IMG/VR virus record: IMGVR_UViG_3300042391_001807 | Location: 1 to 20,187 of that record | Direction: 5' to 3' (one strand) | DNA: 20,187 bases | DNA from: a virus | Shown: positions 7,817 to 16,103 of the stretch, piece after piece | How the letters are laid out: each line of letters starts with the position of its first letter | Numbering within the stretch: position 1 is the first letter of the stretch | The notes under the pieces: generated by a model | Database searches by the model: none | What the model saw: only the letters and a program-made list of their open reading frames with translations | What the model was told of the DNA's origin: nothing | Program-made: the position numbers and the translations under genes

Positions 7817-7867
7817 GCCTTTCTTAAATTCCTGTTGTTAAATTATTTTTAATTAGTTAAATATTAT

Positions 7868-10645
7868 TTAATTTTTGTTAATCTCTGCTATGTATCTATC
7901 ATTCATCATAGATCTATCTTTTTGCTCTAGTTGTTTAATTTTAACCTCTAGATCTTTACTCATAGCGTCTGCCTTATCTGTTATTTGTTGTTCTTGTAGT
8001 CCTAGTCTTCTATCATTAATATCCATGTCGCTACTTGCCTTCATTTCTTTCAGTGCCATATCTGCTTGTAGGCTAATATTCTTGAAAGATTTTGCATCTG
8101 CGTCTTTGTCTGCGGCTCTACCTTGTGCTTGTATCTCCTCTTGCATAATTCTAGCTTCTCTATCTCTTTGATTTTGGTCAGCCAGCCAAGCCCTATCTGC
8201 ATTTTTCTCAGTAGCTGCACCTTGTATTTGTTTATCAGCAAGTTCTTGCTCGTGAGCTCTTTGTGCTTCAGTTTCTTTTTGTTTTTCGCCTCTTCCTTTT
8301 TTACCTATGGCTACAAGCTCTACTATTGTATCTGCTGAGAATAACTCTGCATAGTCAAGTAAATCGCTTCCTAAAGTGTTCATATTTAATAGGGCTTGTT
8401 TCATTGTTTCAAGCTCTCTACGTTTTTTAGGATCATTTACTGGGAATACTCCAATTCTTCTTAGTGGAAAATCTGGATCTGATAAGTGCATAAATATTTT
8501 ATCCCCATCAGAGTTTGAGAATACAAAATCAACATCTAGGTATTCTTTTTGACAATACTGTGCTATTGATAAATGTAGCTCCATAGCTTTTCTTCTAGCA
8601 ACTGCCATTGTATTAAATATATCAGCTGTTTGCATATAAGAAGCTTCTGTACCTTGTTTTACACCTGTGGCTGTCTCATACACGCTTGGTTGCCCTAATC
8701 TCTGTGGTGTTATACCAATTTGCTCTAAGGCTTTTCTTTGGTAGTATTCAGATAATTGTATTCTGCTATTTATTTGTTTGTCAAAAGATATGTCTTGGGT
8801 CATGAACGTGTTCATTTGTCCATTTGCCCCTGCCATGTTCTGCTTGGTGGTATCTAAAGGTACTAATCCAACATCTTTTGCTAAATCTCTAAGCTTGCTT
8901 AATGACTCTTCAATTGTACCATGGTCTTTGTACTCCGATGGTAAGAAGTTTATATCAAATAAGAAAAACATACCAATTTCTTTTTCGAGTAAGTTAAATA
9001 TCTGGTTTAAACAAATATTATACCCAATTTGGTATGGTCTAAGCTTTTGTGCTATTGAAGATGCTATAATACCACCAACTGGTATCTTTACATCAAATAT
9101 ATTAGATTCTCCTCTTATTTGGTAAGGTAGTGGCTCTACTCCTAAGTAAAGATTCTCTGTTAAGAAAGAGTTACCAGCATTTATTTTTGTACCTTGCCAA
9201 ATTTCAGGTACCCAAAACTCATACATACAGTTTGTTTCTAGATCTTTCTGTATATCTTTTAAAGCTTTTGTTGTAACCTTTTTTATATTATTTTCTTTTA
9301 CAAATTCAGGTAGTATGTCATCTGTTACAATTGCTGTGTCTTCATATCCTGCTTCTGTTGTATAGTTTATAAACCACATTCTTTTCCAGCTTCTCCAGTA
9401 TGATTCGGTAACTTGTAATAAATCTTTTCTTACATTTATATCGTCTCTTTGTATTCTGCTGTAGTTATATGAGAGGTTATTATTGTTTTGGAATGGGCTT
9501 AGCCAGTTTGGTATTCTTTGTTGTCCGTCTGGTGTGTCTACTAGTACTTCTCCCATTGGTATATCCAATGCGTCCTGTATTTGTAAACCCATGTCGTAAT
9601 TATAGTAGTTATGAAAAGGTAAAGTCTGAACTTGTCCAAACATCCCATTATTCATAGCATTTTTCCATGATTGTACTTGGGAACTAGCATTACCACCATC
9701 GGTTTCTGCATAGTTTATATTCAATTTTTTTATCTCATTAGAACTAAGTAAGTGTGAGTACCTTTTTATAATGTCTGATGGAGATATATAAAAAACTCTA
9801 CCAACATACTCACAGTCTTGTGGGTTTTCGGCAGTTACATCTTGTGAAAAGAATGTTTCTAAAGGTGACCATCTTTCTGGTTTATAATAGTCATACCCTA
9901 TATAATAGTTTCTAAAAAATCTTCCGGTAACTAAGTAATCTTCCATCTCTTGTTTGTCCAGCTTGTCCATATAGAATCTTTGCTGATCTTTCTCAATAAC
10001 ATGTTCTGCCCACTCTGCGGCTTTTGTTTTCCAGTCTTTCATTTCCTTCTCAATCTGAGATGGGGATACGATTTTTGCTTTCTCTTGCTCAAGCATTTGC
10101 ATATACTGCTGTTGCTCTTCTTCACTTTTGAAATCTTGCTTATTAGGGTTTATCCCCATTTTATTAAGCTCAATATCTAACTCTTTTTTGAATGTTTCTA
10201 GTGCATACTCTCTAACTCTATTTGTTCTTTCTCTTAGATATTCATTTTGAGAAATATCATCAATAGTGTCTACTTTAAAGTCATCTTTTTGTTCAAGCCA
10301 CTCTCCTACTAACTGTCTAGTAATAATACCTATAAAATCATAATGTTTTACAAATGTAGGTATTCCTACGCTGTCTCCTAAGTCTCTAACTCTATTTAAA
10401 ACTTGGTTATCAGTCTCATAGTCTGAATATGCAAGTCTACCTTCTAGCATCTTATAAAGATCTCTGAATTTAACATTCTCGCCTAGTTGAGATATTCCTA
10501 TGGACTCAAGTGCGTCCATATTTTTCTTCTTCCATGCTAGCTTTTCTTTTTGGCTATCAGGAACTGTTTGTGTTGGAAGAGAGTGGGTAGAAGAAACTGA
10601 TGTTCCAACCCCATTATAAAAAGAGTGTAAGTTATGACTGTCCAT
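7868..10645 (-). CDS. Portal protein (925 aa)
   Basis: This very large protein follows TerL and precedes the scaffold, the standard portal position. Its N-terminal half (residues about 95-115 HYDFIGIITRQLVGEWLEQK, then NEYLRERTNR) is of the type seen at the start of portal proteins of Bacteroidota phages, followed by long helices. The last 165 residues (about 760-925) are rich in Gln, Ala, Asp and Lys with heptad-like helices, forming a long coiled-coil tail that could extend into the capsid as a portal barrel. At 925 aa it is longer than most portals (about 450-800). Its role is the dodecameric ring for DNA entry and exit. It has its own promoter (10663-10693). Confidence 0.75.
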   Translation of the reverse strand: MDSHNLHSFYNGVGTSVSSTHSLPTQTVPDSQKEKLAWKKKNMDALESIGISQLGENVKFRDLYKMLEGRLAYSDYETDNQVLNRVRDLGDSVGIPTFVKHYDFIGIITRQLVGEWLEQKDDFKVDTIDDISQNEYLRERTNRVREYALETFKKELDIELNKMGINPNKQDFKSEEEQQQYMQMLEQEKAKIVSPSQIEKEMKDWKTKAAEWAEHVIEKDQQRFYMDKLDKQEMEDYLVTGRFFRNYYIGYDYYKPERWSPLETFFSQDVTAENPQDCEYVGRVFYISPSDIIKRYSHLLSSNEIKKLNINYAETDGGNASSQVQSWKNAMNNGMFGQVQTLPFHNYYNYDMGLQIQDALDIPMGEVLVDTPDGQQRIPNWLSPFQNNNNLSYNYSRIQRDDINVRKDLLQVTESYWRSWKRMWFINYTTEAGYEDTAIVTDDILPEFVKENNIKKVTTKALKDIQKDLETNCMYEFWVPEIWQGTKINAGNSFLTENLYLGVEPLPYQIRGESNIFDVKIPVGGIIASSIAQKLRPYQIGYNICLNQIFNLLEKEIGMFFLFDINFLPSEYKDHGTIEESLSKLRDLAKDVGLVPLDTTKQNMAGANGQMNTFMTQDISFDKQINSRIQLSEYYQRKALEQIGITPQRLGQPSVYETATGVKQGTEASYMQTADIFNTMAVARRKAMELHLSIAQYCQKEYLDVDFVFSNSDGDKIFMHLSDPDFPLRRIGVFPVNDPKKRRELETMKQALLNMNTLGSDLLDYAELFSADTIVELVAIGKKGRGEKQKETEAQRAHEQELADKQIQGAATEKNADRAWLADQNQRDREARIMQEEIQAQGRAADKDADAKSFKNISLQADMALKEMKASSDMDINDRRLGLQEQQITDKADAMSKDLEVKIKQLEQKDRSMMNDRYIAEINKN

Positions 10646-10661
10646 TATATATTTTTAAACC

Positions 10662-10680
10662 GCAAAATTAGTTAAAATTT
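10662..10680 (-). repeat. 19-bp repeat in late promoters, copy 2
   Basis: Identical to 7798-7816. Here its TAATTTTG forms the -7 box of the portal promoter. A shortened third copy (CAAAATTAGTTAAAA, 10690-10704) lies 27 bp further upstream and forms the -33 box. Confidence 0.8.
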
Positions 10681-10693
10681 TTGACAACACAAA
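10663..10693 (-). promoter_or_regulatory. Bacteroidota-type promoter for the portal gene
   Basis: On the minus strand TTTG (10690-10693), 19-bp spacer, TAATTTTG (10663-10670), with TTTTTAACTAA upstream of the -33 box. The -7 box ends 18 bp before the portal ATG, giving a short leader of about a dozen bases. Confidence 0.75.
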
Positions 10694-10705
10694 ATTAGTT
10701 AAAAA

Positions 10706-13471
10706 TTAGAAATACTTTTTTGGTCTACTTGAAGATCCATATAGTCTTTCTGCTAAACTTCTTTCTGGTTGTTTTTTTACATTTTCTTCTTTATTTGTCT
10801 TCCTACTATTTAGTACTGGAAGCATATAGTTATTGAATAAATAAAACTCATATCCTAAACATGACATAAATGATGTAATTCTATCTACGTTATTTTCTTT
10901 TTTATAGGTTATTATCTCATCTAATAATCCAATATCATTTATCATTTGTACACCTAATACGGTCTTTTCTTCACCGTTTTCATCTTGTATTATAAACTCC
11001 TGTCTCATATAGTTTTTTACTAGGCCTAATAAGAATCTCTTATTTTCTGGGCTTGGGTTCCAACCATATCTTCTTCTACCATTAGACTGTTGTGTCATAT
11101 CTGATTTAAAATCCATAGATTCAACAAGCCATAAATCTGTTGCTCTTTTTCTATCTAGGTATTCCTTAAACCCCATATCGGCATTCTCCATAAATGCTTT
11201 TGCGTTAAATGCCTGCATTAGTAAAAAAATCTGTCTATATAGTTTGTTATGTGGGTCCGGCCTTGATGCAACTGAGGCTACAATTCTACCACACCACTTA
11301 TCCATACCTATATTTACTTTGTATATGTGGAATGAACCAACAGAGTCTGTTCCAGACTCTTCCTGCTTGTAATCATCAAATCCCCCTACATACAAATATG
11401 ATACCGGTTTTGTTGTTGGTAGCTCTTCATACAATACAACTGGTGCATCTACAAATCCTCCATTATGTGGGTATTCTGCAAGCTCTTTGTTGTTCATCTC
11501 ATAGAATATCTTTCCTGTACCATCTTGCATGATAGTTACTTTTTTACCACAGTTCCCAGACTCTAGTAGGTATTCTTTATGTCTCTTGGCCTCTAATGCT
11601 GGGAATGGGTTTTCTTCAGAAGACATAAAACAATCTTCTGGGTCTAGTGGGTATTGAACTCTTTTCTGTTGTTCTAATAACTGTCCTTTTGATCCACCTA
11701 CCGCTCTTGATTCTTCTAATACTGTCTTAAGTAGCTTTGTATTGTTTTCCCAATTTGTAGTGTGTATCATTATTTTATCTAGCTCATCTGAGTCGTCTAT
11801 ATCAAGAAATCTAGAAAAAGCTTGTTGTTTCTTAATAAAACCTTCCTCATATGCCATCTGCCCTGGGAAAAAAGTTGCAAACTTTCTTCTTTTCCAAGTT
11901 ATATGTTCTGGGTCTATTTTATTTTCTAATAGGTCCCAATCCATAGGTAGTAAGTCATAGGCCTCTGGGTTTGAGAGTACATCAACTGCATCTCTTGATA
12001 GATCTGCTTCTCCACCTGTACCTGCTAATACTGTAACACACTTAAATCCATAAGGGGTCTTAAAAGATGGTAATGCAGCAAGATAAGGTTTTAAAAATGC
12101 GTACTTTCCTATCTCATCATATATAGATACTGATGGTGCTAGACCTGCTGTCTTTTGTGTTTTTGATTTTGCTCCAGATTCAAGATTCTGTACAATTAGT
12201 GTAGAAAACACTATTGGATTTGATGCATCTTCTTTTATACCAAAGGTGGTCTCTCCATTATCCCACTCTTGCTTTAAAATATCTATTTGTAATGGCTTAT
12301 CAATATAAGTCATTGAGGTTTTAATCTTACTTGTCAATGCATTTATATCTGATGAGCTACCGCCAATAACGGAGCCAAAAGAATTAAACTTTGTTATTGT
12401 TCTCCAGTGTGCTAATGATGCTAATATTACAGACTTACCAAAACGCCTAGTGCCATACATTAGTAATGCTTTGGAGTAGTAATTTTCATTTTCTGGATTG
12501 ATTGCTTTTTTTAAATTTTCTGCAAAAAACCACTCATTATCTCTAAGGTCAGGTTGTATGTTTGGCTCTGATCCGTTTGGTTGAGGTATTGGTGTTCTAA
12601 AGAAATTAAGGTGAAAGTATAACCATGGGTGTACAAAGTATCCAGATATTGTTACGCCATATGTTATTTTGTTTATCTCCTCTGACCAGAATTGTAAGAC
12701 AACAGGGTCTTGATCAAAAAAGTGTTTTTTACTATTCCATTTTGGAATATCTCTTGGATTCATATTTATAAACATCTCTTTTGATGTTCTCAAATGCCAA
12801 TCTACTGGGACTTTTTCTATTGCCTCTCTTGCGTCCTCCCTTAAAAGCATCAATGGTTCTCTCATAAGAAGAGATGCTTTTTCATCTTTAAAGAATTTTA
12901 TTACTGTATTGTCTGTGTCGTTTGATATATTAAGTTTTGAAAGCTTTTCCTGTATTTTTATTTTTTCATTAAATACTGTATCTTGGAAAACAATTTCGTA
13001 TGTCTTATAATCAATATCATTCTCTGTTTCAGCCTCTTGAGTAAGTACATCCATGTTATACTTTAAGTAGTCATCACACTTGCTAATATGCAAAGTGATT
13101 ATATCTACTGTTTCATCTATAAAATCCTGCGTTTTTTTTAGGCTCCTATCACCACTTGCTTCAGATATAAACACAGAAAGCCTACCAAGTATAGACGTGG
13201 TAAGCTCATTTTCCTGCTTAAATAAAGCCTCTTTAGTTTTTTTAGTGTAGTCAGATAAATCTTTTATCCTTTTCTCTACCTCTTTTAATTTTTTGCTTGT
13301 GCCTGAAGAATCACTATCCTGTGTTTGTAGGCTCAAAATCTCTTGCGAAAATTCTGTCATCCTTTCTTCATACTTTGAATTGTTGTTCCAAGTATTTGAC
13401 TCAATAACTTTTTTATTTCTCCTAAAGTATTCCTTATGGTTTTTTATAAAGTTGTCAATGTATTCAGACAT
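10706..13471 (-). CDS. Terminase large subunit (packaging ATPase-nuclease)
   Basis: This 921-aa protein has a Walker A type loop YGTRRFGKS (residues about 339-347) in the context LLMYGTRRFGKSVILASLAHW, a Walker B VSIYDEIGKY (about 448-457, Asp452-Glu453), and a C-terminal RNase H-like nuclease part with candidate acidic residues in GGFDDY (about 696-701), ENADMGFKEY (761-770) and Asp863. The role is to drive DNA into the prohead through the portal and cut the concatemer. It is much longer than typical TerL (450-700 aa): about 200 N-terminal residues are charged, helical and coiled-coil-like and precede the usual start. Its start overlaps the upstream stop codon by one base (TAATG), suggesting translational coupling. 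Confidence 0.9.
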   Translation of the reverse strand: MSEYIDNFIKNHKEYFRRNKKVIESNTWNNNSKYEERMTEFSQEILSLQTQDSDSSGTSKKLKEVEKRIKDLSDYTKKTKEALFKQENELTTSILGRLSVFISEASGDRSLKKTQDFIDETVDIITLHISKCDDYLKYNMDVLTQEAETENDIDYKTYEIVFQDTVFNEKIKIQEKLSKLNISNDTDNTVIKFFKDEKASLLMREPLMLLREDAREAIEKVPVDWHLRTSKEMFINMNPRDIPKWNSKKHFFDQDPVVLQFWSEEINKITYGVTISGYFVHPWLYFHLNFFRTPIPQPNGSEPNIQPDLRDNEWFFAENLKKAINPENENYYSKALLMYGTRRFGKSVILASLAHWRTITKFNSFGSVIGGSSSDINALTSKIKTSMTYIDKPLQIDILKQEWDNGETTFGIKEDASNPIVFSTLIVQNLESGAKSKTQKTAGLAPSVSIYDEIGKYAFLKPYLAALPSFKTPYGFKCVTVLAGTGGEADLSRDAVDVLSNPEAYDLLPMDWDLLENKIDPEHITWKRRKFATFFPGQMAYEEGFIKKQQAFSRFLDIDDSDELDKIMIHTTNWENNTKLLKTVLEESRAVGGSKGQLLEQQKRVQYPLDPEDCFMSSEENPFPALEAKRHKEYLLESGNCGKKVTIMQDGTGKIFYEMNNKELAEYPHNGGFVDAPVVLYEELPTTKPVSYLYVGGFDDYKQEESGTDSVGSFHIYKVNIGMDKWCGRIVASVASRPDPHNKLYRQIFLLMQAFNAKAFMENADMGFKEYLDRKRATDLWLVESMDFKSDMTQQSNGRRRYGWNPSPENKRFLLGLVKNYMRQEFIIQDENGEEKTVLGVQMINDIGLLDEIITYKKENNVDRITSFMSCLGYEFYLFNNYMLPVLNSRKTNKEENVKKQPERSLAERLYGSSSRPKKYF

Positions 13472-13911
13472 TATGTCGCTTGTGTTTTCTTTAATAAATC
13501 CTTGAAGAAATCGCTATCTAAGAATTTTGCTCTTTCTTCTTCTAGTAAGCCGGTTTCTGTCTCCACTAAATCATTTTTTTCAACTACAAATACTCTTTTT
13601 GGGGCCCAGTTTTTCATCTCTGTATAAAATACAGTAACTTCTTCTGGCAACTCTTCTGTAAAGAACTCTTTGTATAGCTCTATTGCATTTATAAGCTTTA
13701 AGAACATAAGTTGCAGATCTTTATTATACAATATTGTGTCTACATATACGTGCACAAGTATTTGTTGTAACTCTTCTACATTTTTTCCTGAAACTACATC
13801 TTTAAGATTGCCTTTATCTTTTGCTAACTTCTCATTTTTTAGCTTTACGATGCTTTCAAACTCTTTATACTCTACATATAAAGCAACTACTTTTTCTTTT
13901 ACTAATTCCAT
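13471..13911 (-). CDS. Hypothetical protein upstream of TerL (146 aa)
   Basis: I do not recognise this helical, Lys/Glu/Leu-rich protein. It has a coiled-coil-like N-terminal half, a Trp-Ala-Pro segment near residue 102 and an acidic C-terminal part. It overlaps the TerL start by one base and begins 2 bp after the preceding gene, so the three are likely cotranslated. Its place just before TerL would suit a small terminase subunit, but no DNA-binding motif is visible and this is only a guess. Confidence 0.7.
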   Translation of the reverse strand: MELVKEKVVALYVEYKEFESIVKLKNEKLAKDKGNLKDVVSGKNVEELQQILVHVYVDTILYNKDLQLMFLKLINAIELYKEFFTEELPEEVTVFYTEMKNWAPKRVFVVEKNDLVETETGLLEEERAKFLDSDFFKDLLKKTQAT

Positions 13912-13912
13912 A

Positions 13913-14107
13913 CTATACTTCTTTTTCTTCTTGTCTTGTTTTTTCTATAGCAGAAAATATATCTTCATCTGAAACTTTCATTATGTCAGATATTTTACTT
14001 GCCCCTGTAAGTCTCAATGCACTATACAATAATTCTCCTAGAGTATACTCTGGAAACTCTTTTGAAAAATCTTGTAACTCTCTTATTGCGTTATTTTTAA
14101 AATTCAT
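13913..14107 (-). CDS. Small acidic hypothetical protein (64 aa)
   Basis: A 64-aa protein with the sequence MNFKNNAIRELQDFSKEFPE at the start, probably two or three helices, and an acidic, charged end. No family recognised. It is packed between two genes with one base on each side, in the operon leading to TerL. The tight spacing is the main reason to believe it is real. Confidence 0.7.
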   Translation of the reverse strand: MNFKNNAIRELQDFSKEFPEYTLGELLYSALRLTGASKISDIMKVSDEDIFSAIEKTRQEEKEV

Positions 14108-14108
14108 A

Positions 14109-14426
14109 TTATTCTATTATATTTCCTTTTAGATTAAATATTACTACTTTTTGTGTCCCTGTAGAATCTGTACATCTTTCTGTAACTTTTTGGTTAATTG
14201 TTCCAAGCTTCTTATTGTCATAAGATACTGAAATCATAACACTATTTGGTTGTATTTCTACAGTTGGTGTTGTACACCCACATGTTTTAGACACAGATAC
14301 ATGCTCTACCTCTTCTAGCTTTATGTTTACTAGTGTGTTACCACCGTACTTTATCGTGCCGTATTCTATATTGTACTCTTGGTTTTTTACAACTTCTTTT
14401 AGTTGTGGACTTCCTGTGATTTTCAT
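14109..14426 (-). CDS. DUF1573-like Ig-fold protein
   Basis: This 105-aa protein contains VSKTCGCTTP (Cys49, Cys51), then a hydrophobic-strand pattern IQPNSVMISVSYD and a C-terminal strand VVIFNLKGNI. This fits DUF1573, an ASH/Hydin-type immunoglobulin-like domain common in Bacteroidota, whose hallmark is CGCT followed by a Pro/Gly turn and a final KG-I/V strand. Bacterial members usually have a lipoprotein or secretion signal; this one has none, so it probably acts in the cytoplasm or virion. The role is unknown. It lies in the small-protein operon before TerL. Confidence 0.7.
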   Translation of the reverse strand: MKITGSPQLKEVVKNQEYNIEYGTIKYGGNTLVNIKLEEVEHVSVSKTCGCTTPTVEIQPNSVMISVSYDNKKLGTINQKVTERCTDSTGTQKVVIFNLKGNIIE

Positions 14427-14440
14427 TTTTTTATTTTTGG

Positions 14441-14758
14441 TTATATATTATTCCATTTACCTTTAGGGCACATGTTTTCTGGGTCCTCTTGAGAGCTTTT
14501 AAATATTAAGTTGCAAGTACAAACTGTACATATAGCATCTTCTGTTACTTTTACTCCCATTATGAAGTTTAGTATTTTATTTGCTCTAAACATAAATGTC
14601 TCTACAAGACTTAAGTCTAACTTATTATCAGAGTTGTAGGAGCAAGGTTTGCAAATACTTAATCTATTTTTTTGAGTTTCTGTGAGTACTTCGTTGTATT
14701 CTCTTCTACTCTTAATTGCTAACTTAGCTTTTTTTAAAATATTTAGCATGTTCTTCAT
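14441..14758 (-). CDS. Small zinc-binding protein with CxxC motifs
   Basis: A 105-aa protein with CKPC (Cys36, Cys39), CTVCTC (Cys77, 80, 82) and a final MCPKGKW (Cys97). The pattern CxxC, then CxxCxC-L, then CP-GKW is frequent in small phage proteins and probably binds one zinc. The N-terminus is basic and the segment between the motifs is partly hydrophobic (residues about 51-69). The start overlaps the upstream gene by 35 bp. The function is unknown. Confidence 0.75.
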   Translation of the reverse strand: MKNMLNILKKAKLAIKSRREYNEVLTETQKNRLSICKPCSYNSDNKLDLSLVETFMFRANKILNFIMGVKVTEDAICTVCTCNLIFKSSQEDPENMCPKGKWNNI

Positions 14759-15194
14759 TGTGTATAGTTTCTAAAATTTTCCAGTACTTATAAAAAGAGG
14801 GTACTATGTTTCTTTCAACATCCTCTTCTTTTTTTCTTATTGATATGTACAGTAAGGGTTTATTAAAGTTTTTTATATCATTACCTTCTGGCTTCTTTAA
14901 AATAGCTTTTAGATAATTTATCTTATTTGTTATATACTTGTAATGTAACAAATTACTCTTTGTTGTCAATGTGCATAATCCAAGATAATAGTTAAACCTC
15001 ATTTTACCAAGGTTTGGGAAGTTTACTAAAACTAACTCATCATTTGTAGTTATTGACTTTTTTAAATAATTAATATTATTCTTTATAATGTCAGCCAAAA
15101 GTACTTTATCTTTTCCGGTTCTTAATGAAAGCTCCTCTAATATATCTTCAATAAAACAAATTGGTTTATCAGCTTTTTTTGAAGGCAAGGACAT
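14724..15194 (-). CDS. Hypothetical protein with a weakly HU/IHF-like segment
   Basis: This 156-aa basic protein includes LSLRTGKDKVLLADIIKNNI and then DELVLVNFPNLGKM (about residues 23-70). A TG-containing helix pair followed by a beta strand with F-N-L-G resembles the first part of HU/IHF DNA-binding proteins (TGL...DELVxIxGFGxF). The rest does not match well. IHF-like subunits do occur in the virion gene blocks of crAss-like phages, which makes the idea plausible. It overlaps both neighbours (26 and 35 bp). The call is tentative; a simple unknown is the alternative. Confidence 0.6.
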   Translation of the reverse strand: MSLPSKKADKPICFIEDILEELSLRTGKDKVLLADIIKNNINYLKKSITTNDELVLVNFPNLGKMRFNYYLGLCTLTTKSNLLHYKYITNKINYLKAILKKPEGNDIKNFNKPLLYISIRKKEEDVERNIVPSFYKYWKILETIHNEEHAKYFKKS

Positions 15195-15525
15195 ATATTT
15201 GCTTTTTGTTTTTTATAAAACTTTCTCTTACACTCTCCATATCTGGAGATAGTTTACTCATTCTCAAATTTTTCTCACTTGACATTAAATAGCCTTTCTC
15301 TCTTAAGTGTACATCTGCCACTCTAATATCACCATCTTTTTTTCCTGTATCTTCTTTTATAAACTCTTTGGTATCCTTACTATAACCACTTCTTATATAG
15401 TAAACAAGTATAAGCCTCTCAAAATTTCTTAGAGAGACTTCTTGTGATATTGAGTAAACACGTAAGATCTTATCTATAAGATCAATTTCGTTTTTGTATC
15501 TTGTTTTTAATGTTGGAAAACTCAC
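15169..15525 (-). CDS. Winged-helix-like protein, first gene of the TerL operon
   Basis: A 118-aa basic protein. The middle, LILVYYIRSGYSKDTKEFIKEDTG...VADVHLREKGYL (about residues 39-80), has the helix-turn-helix then wing rhythm and the ending LREKGYL typical of winged-helix domains. It could be a DNA-binding regulator or a small terminase subunit; no closer match was recognised. It is the first gene after its own promoter (15543-15573), with an 18-bp gap from the -7 box to the ATG. The genes downstream to TerL are tightly packed or overlapping. Confidence 0.7.
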   Translation of the reverse strand: MSFPTLKTRYKNEIDLIDKILRVYSISQEVSLRNFERLILVYYIRSGYSKDTKEFIKEDTGKKDGDIRVADVHLREKGYLMSSEKNLRMSKLSPDMESVRESFIKNKKQIYVLAFKKS

Positions 15526-15542
15526 TGCTTATATATTTTATG

Positions 15543-15574
15543 CAAAGATACAAACTATTTTTGAATAATACAAC
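15543..15574 (-). promoter_or_regulatory. Bacteroidota-type promoter for the small-protein/TerL operon
   Basis: On the minus strand GTTG (15571-15574), 20-bp spacer, TATCTTTG (15543-15550). The -7 box is of the TATCTTTGC type used by rightward genes rather than the TAATTTTGC type of the other leftward promoters. Confidence 0.7.
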
Positions 15575-15588
15575 TTTTTAACAAAAAA

Positions 15589-15876
15589 TTAACTATATTT
15601 ATCAACAATTTCTTTTATGTTTCTTGTCATGGGCTGTAACCTAAAGATGTTAAATAGAAAAGCTTCTGCGATTCTAGATAGAACTCTTATTGTTAAGGCC
15701 GGGTGCATTTGATACAATCTATATAAATCAAATGTTAGGTTGCTGATAAAATCTTCATTTTCATCAAGGTACGCTGTTGAAACTATCTTTTCAGATACAT
15801 CTTCCCAGAGTACATCGTAAAATTCCTCGTATGTTAACTCTTGGAACTCGCTATAGGTAAAATCTTTTACTGACAT
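15589..15876 (-). CDS. Hypothetical acidic protein (95 aa)
   Basis: I chose the ATG at 15876 (MSVKDFTYSEF). An in-frame ATG at 15912 lies between the -33 and -7 boxes of the promoter at 15895-15926 and would not be in the transcript. The protein is acidic at the N-terminus, then helical with many aromatic residues (FDLYRLYQMHP) and a basic end. No family recognised. It is the first leftward gene, back to back with the rightward block, and could be an early regulator, but nothing in the sequence proves that. Confidence 0.75.
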   Translation of the reverse strand: MSVKDFTYSEFQELTYEEFYDVLWEDVSEKIVSTAYLDENEDFISNLTFDLYRLYQMHPALTIRVLSRIAEAFLFNIFRLQPMTRNIKEIVDKYS

Positions 15877-15894
15877 ATTATATGGTTTTAGTTG

Positions 15895-15926
15895 CAAAAT
15901 TACAAAAACCATTTGTAAAAAACAAA
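15895..15926 (-). promoter_or_regulatory. Leftward Bacteroidota-type promoter at the divergent centre
   Basis: On the minus strand TTTG (15923-15926), 20-bp spacer, TAATTTTG (15895-15902), with TTTTTAACTTA before the -33 box. It faces away from the rightward promoter at 15951-15982; the two -33 boxes are 24 bp apart, and the space holds two AGTTAA direct repeats that could be a shared operator. Confidence 0.8.
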
Positions 15927-15950
15927 TAAGTTAAAAAAATAGTTAATCAA

Positions 15951-15982
15951 TTTGGAAATAAATATAATAATTTTTATCTTTG
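15951..15982 (+). promoter_or_regulatory. Rightward promoter 1 at the divergent centre
   Basis: TTTG (15951-15954), 20-bp spacer, TATCTTTG (15975-15982): an excellent match to the Bacteroidota promoter pattern. Transcription would start near 15989 and run into the hairpin-rich region. Confidence 0.8.
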
Positions 15983-15999
15983 CAAAAAGTTTTTTGATA

Positions 16000-16035
16000 T
16001 TTGTTTTTTTTATTCAAATATTATTATTACCTTTG
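16000..16035 (+). promoter_or_regulatory. Rightward promoter 2 before the structured region
   Basis: TACCTTTG (16028-16035) is a good -7 box. The nearest TTTG (16000-16003) is 24 bp away, slightly longer than usual, so this is weaker than promoter 1. The bases after the -7 box (GCAAAAAATAT) match those after the helicase promoter exactly. Confidence 0.55.
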
Positions 16036-16049
16036 CAAAAAATATTTTT

Positions 16050-16103
16050 ATGACGTGTGGCTATCTTAAAAGATTCACGTTGCGGTTTAACCACCTAAGC
16101 TAA
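16050..16103 (+). CDS. Possible mini-ORF (17 aa) behind promoter 2
   Basis: The frame MTCGYLKRFTLRFNHLS starts 15 bp after the -7 box, exactly the distance and nearly the leader sequence found before the helicase start. It ends TAA directly before the ATG of another mini-ORF. No family recognised. It overlaps the first hairpins of the RNA candidate, so it may be only a chance frame. Confidence 0.25.
   Translation: MTCGYLKRFTLRFNHLS

Noticed and set aside
7366-7827. Plus-strand 153-codon open frame opposite the scaffold gene
   Set aside because: It is a Ser/Phe-rich shadow of the acidic Glu/Lys coding region on the other strand and has no promoter or protein-like composition.
15877-15912. 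Upstream in-frame ATG at 15912 for the 95-aa gene
   Set aside because: It lies inside the promoter between the -33 and -7 boxes, so it cannot be in the transcript; the ATG at 15876 is used instead.
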